Shown one piece after another: positions 6,281 through 6,407 of a stretch of 6,407 nucleotides of DNA. The stretch is taken from the NCBI GenBank assembly GCA_029820875.1, contig JALGUK010000169.1:1-6407 (forward strand), read 5' to 3'. Source of the stretch: Candidatus Zipacnadia bacterium (GTDB lineage: Bacteria; Armatimonadota; UBA5377; JALGUK01). Each line of letters starts with the position of its first letter. Within the stretch, counting starts at the first letter, position 1. The translations under genes were made by a program, and so were the position numbers. The notes under the pieces were generated by a model, which did not search any database, had not been told where the DNA came from, and saw only the letters and a list, made by a program, of their open reading frames with translations.

Positions 6281-6407
6281 AATCTACTACGTAAATCCGC
6301 AGGCGATGATGACCGAAATAGCGGGCATCAAGCCGTTCGGCACGCGGAACCTGACGATTCTGTCGTGCATGTACTGGTTCAATCGCTGCTACCGCTCACA
6401 CCCGATG
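6150..6407 (+). pseudogene. Out-of-frame C-terminal part of the DUF6785/6784-like protein, cut by the window edge
   Basis: The frame that includes 6150 and 6405 reads LHWLILWALKAGMTVWAMAW, then FLLIYYLLAIAITRVRAELG, TPHEIYYVNPQ and further on MYWFNRCYRSHPM, and is open to the last base. Helices followed by TRVRAELG and the FNR-x-YRSHPM signature are what I expect after SYRAAL in this family, so it is the continuation of the protein beginning at 5042. The net phase change is +1 (an insertion of 3n+1 or a deletion of 3n+2 bases) and lies between about 6149 and 6179. Family members, as I recall them, have several more residues between SYR and AGM than can be placed here, which favours a short deletion of about 20-26 bases. 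A sequencing or assembly error is possible. An independent start at ATG 6186 lacks a good ribosome binding site. Confidence 0.7.

Noticed and set aside
1..6407. A defence or mobile system, tRNA or rRNA genes
   Set aside because: No transposase, integrase, nuclease, reverse transcriptase, toxin-antitoxin pair or structured RNA gene could be recognised on either strand.

Overview
The window looks like GC-rich bacterial chromosome, most plausibly from an Armatimonadota-type lineage, with Planctomycetota as the second guess. Three things suggest this. A type IV prepilin-like protein carries the [11 protein letters not shown] stretch after its N-methylation helix and an H-X9-DG tail. A remnant of the 'IGS…LMLDGWLVDE' secreted family is present. 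A DUF6785-type (OPT-like) membrane protein closes the window. These families are recalled from general knowledge; no database was searched. All supported genes lie on the + strand.

Layout. Bases 1-170 are an intergenic repeat of the 'GTCATTCTGAGCGAAGCGAAGAATCT' kind: a long imperfect inverted repeat followed by partial tandem copies. A prepilin-like gene follows (428-1132), then a strong GC-rich hairpin without a T-run (1153-1184). Bases 1206-1510 hold a decayed gene in which a signal peptide and N-terminal motif are joined directly to a C-terminal tail; the best ribosome binding site is also out of frame with it. After about 270 non-coding bases containing a second stem-forming repeat, an intact BNR/Asp-box sialidase-like protein (1783-2904) is followed by a second, orphan copy of the same C-terminal tail (2928-3017). 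A 12-helix MFS transporter (3052-4368) comes next.

A near-consensus sigma70-type promoter (TTGACA, 17 bp, TAAAAT) at 4414-4442 starts a separate unit. A 7+7 bp palindrome (4443-4458) sits at the expected transcription start and looks like an operator. This promoter drives a small two-helix membrane protein with a PH-like domain (4500-5045), which is translationally coupled by a 4-base GTGA overlap to the DUF6785-like multi-pass membrane protein (5042 to the window end). The latter carries a frameshift near 6149-6179: its reading frame ends at 6280, while the family continuation runs open in another frame to base 6407.

How the genes may fit together is inference. The sialidase-like propeller, the remnants and the MFS transporter resemble a glycan or sugar use locus under decay. 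The PH-like and DUF6785-like pair is a separately regulated membrane module of unknown substrate. I did not find a convincing new multi-gene system. The most noteworthy signals are the two related tails flanking the sialidase gene, the promoter with its operator-like palindrome, and the frameshifted transporter-like gene.
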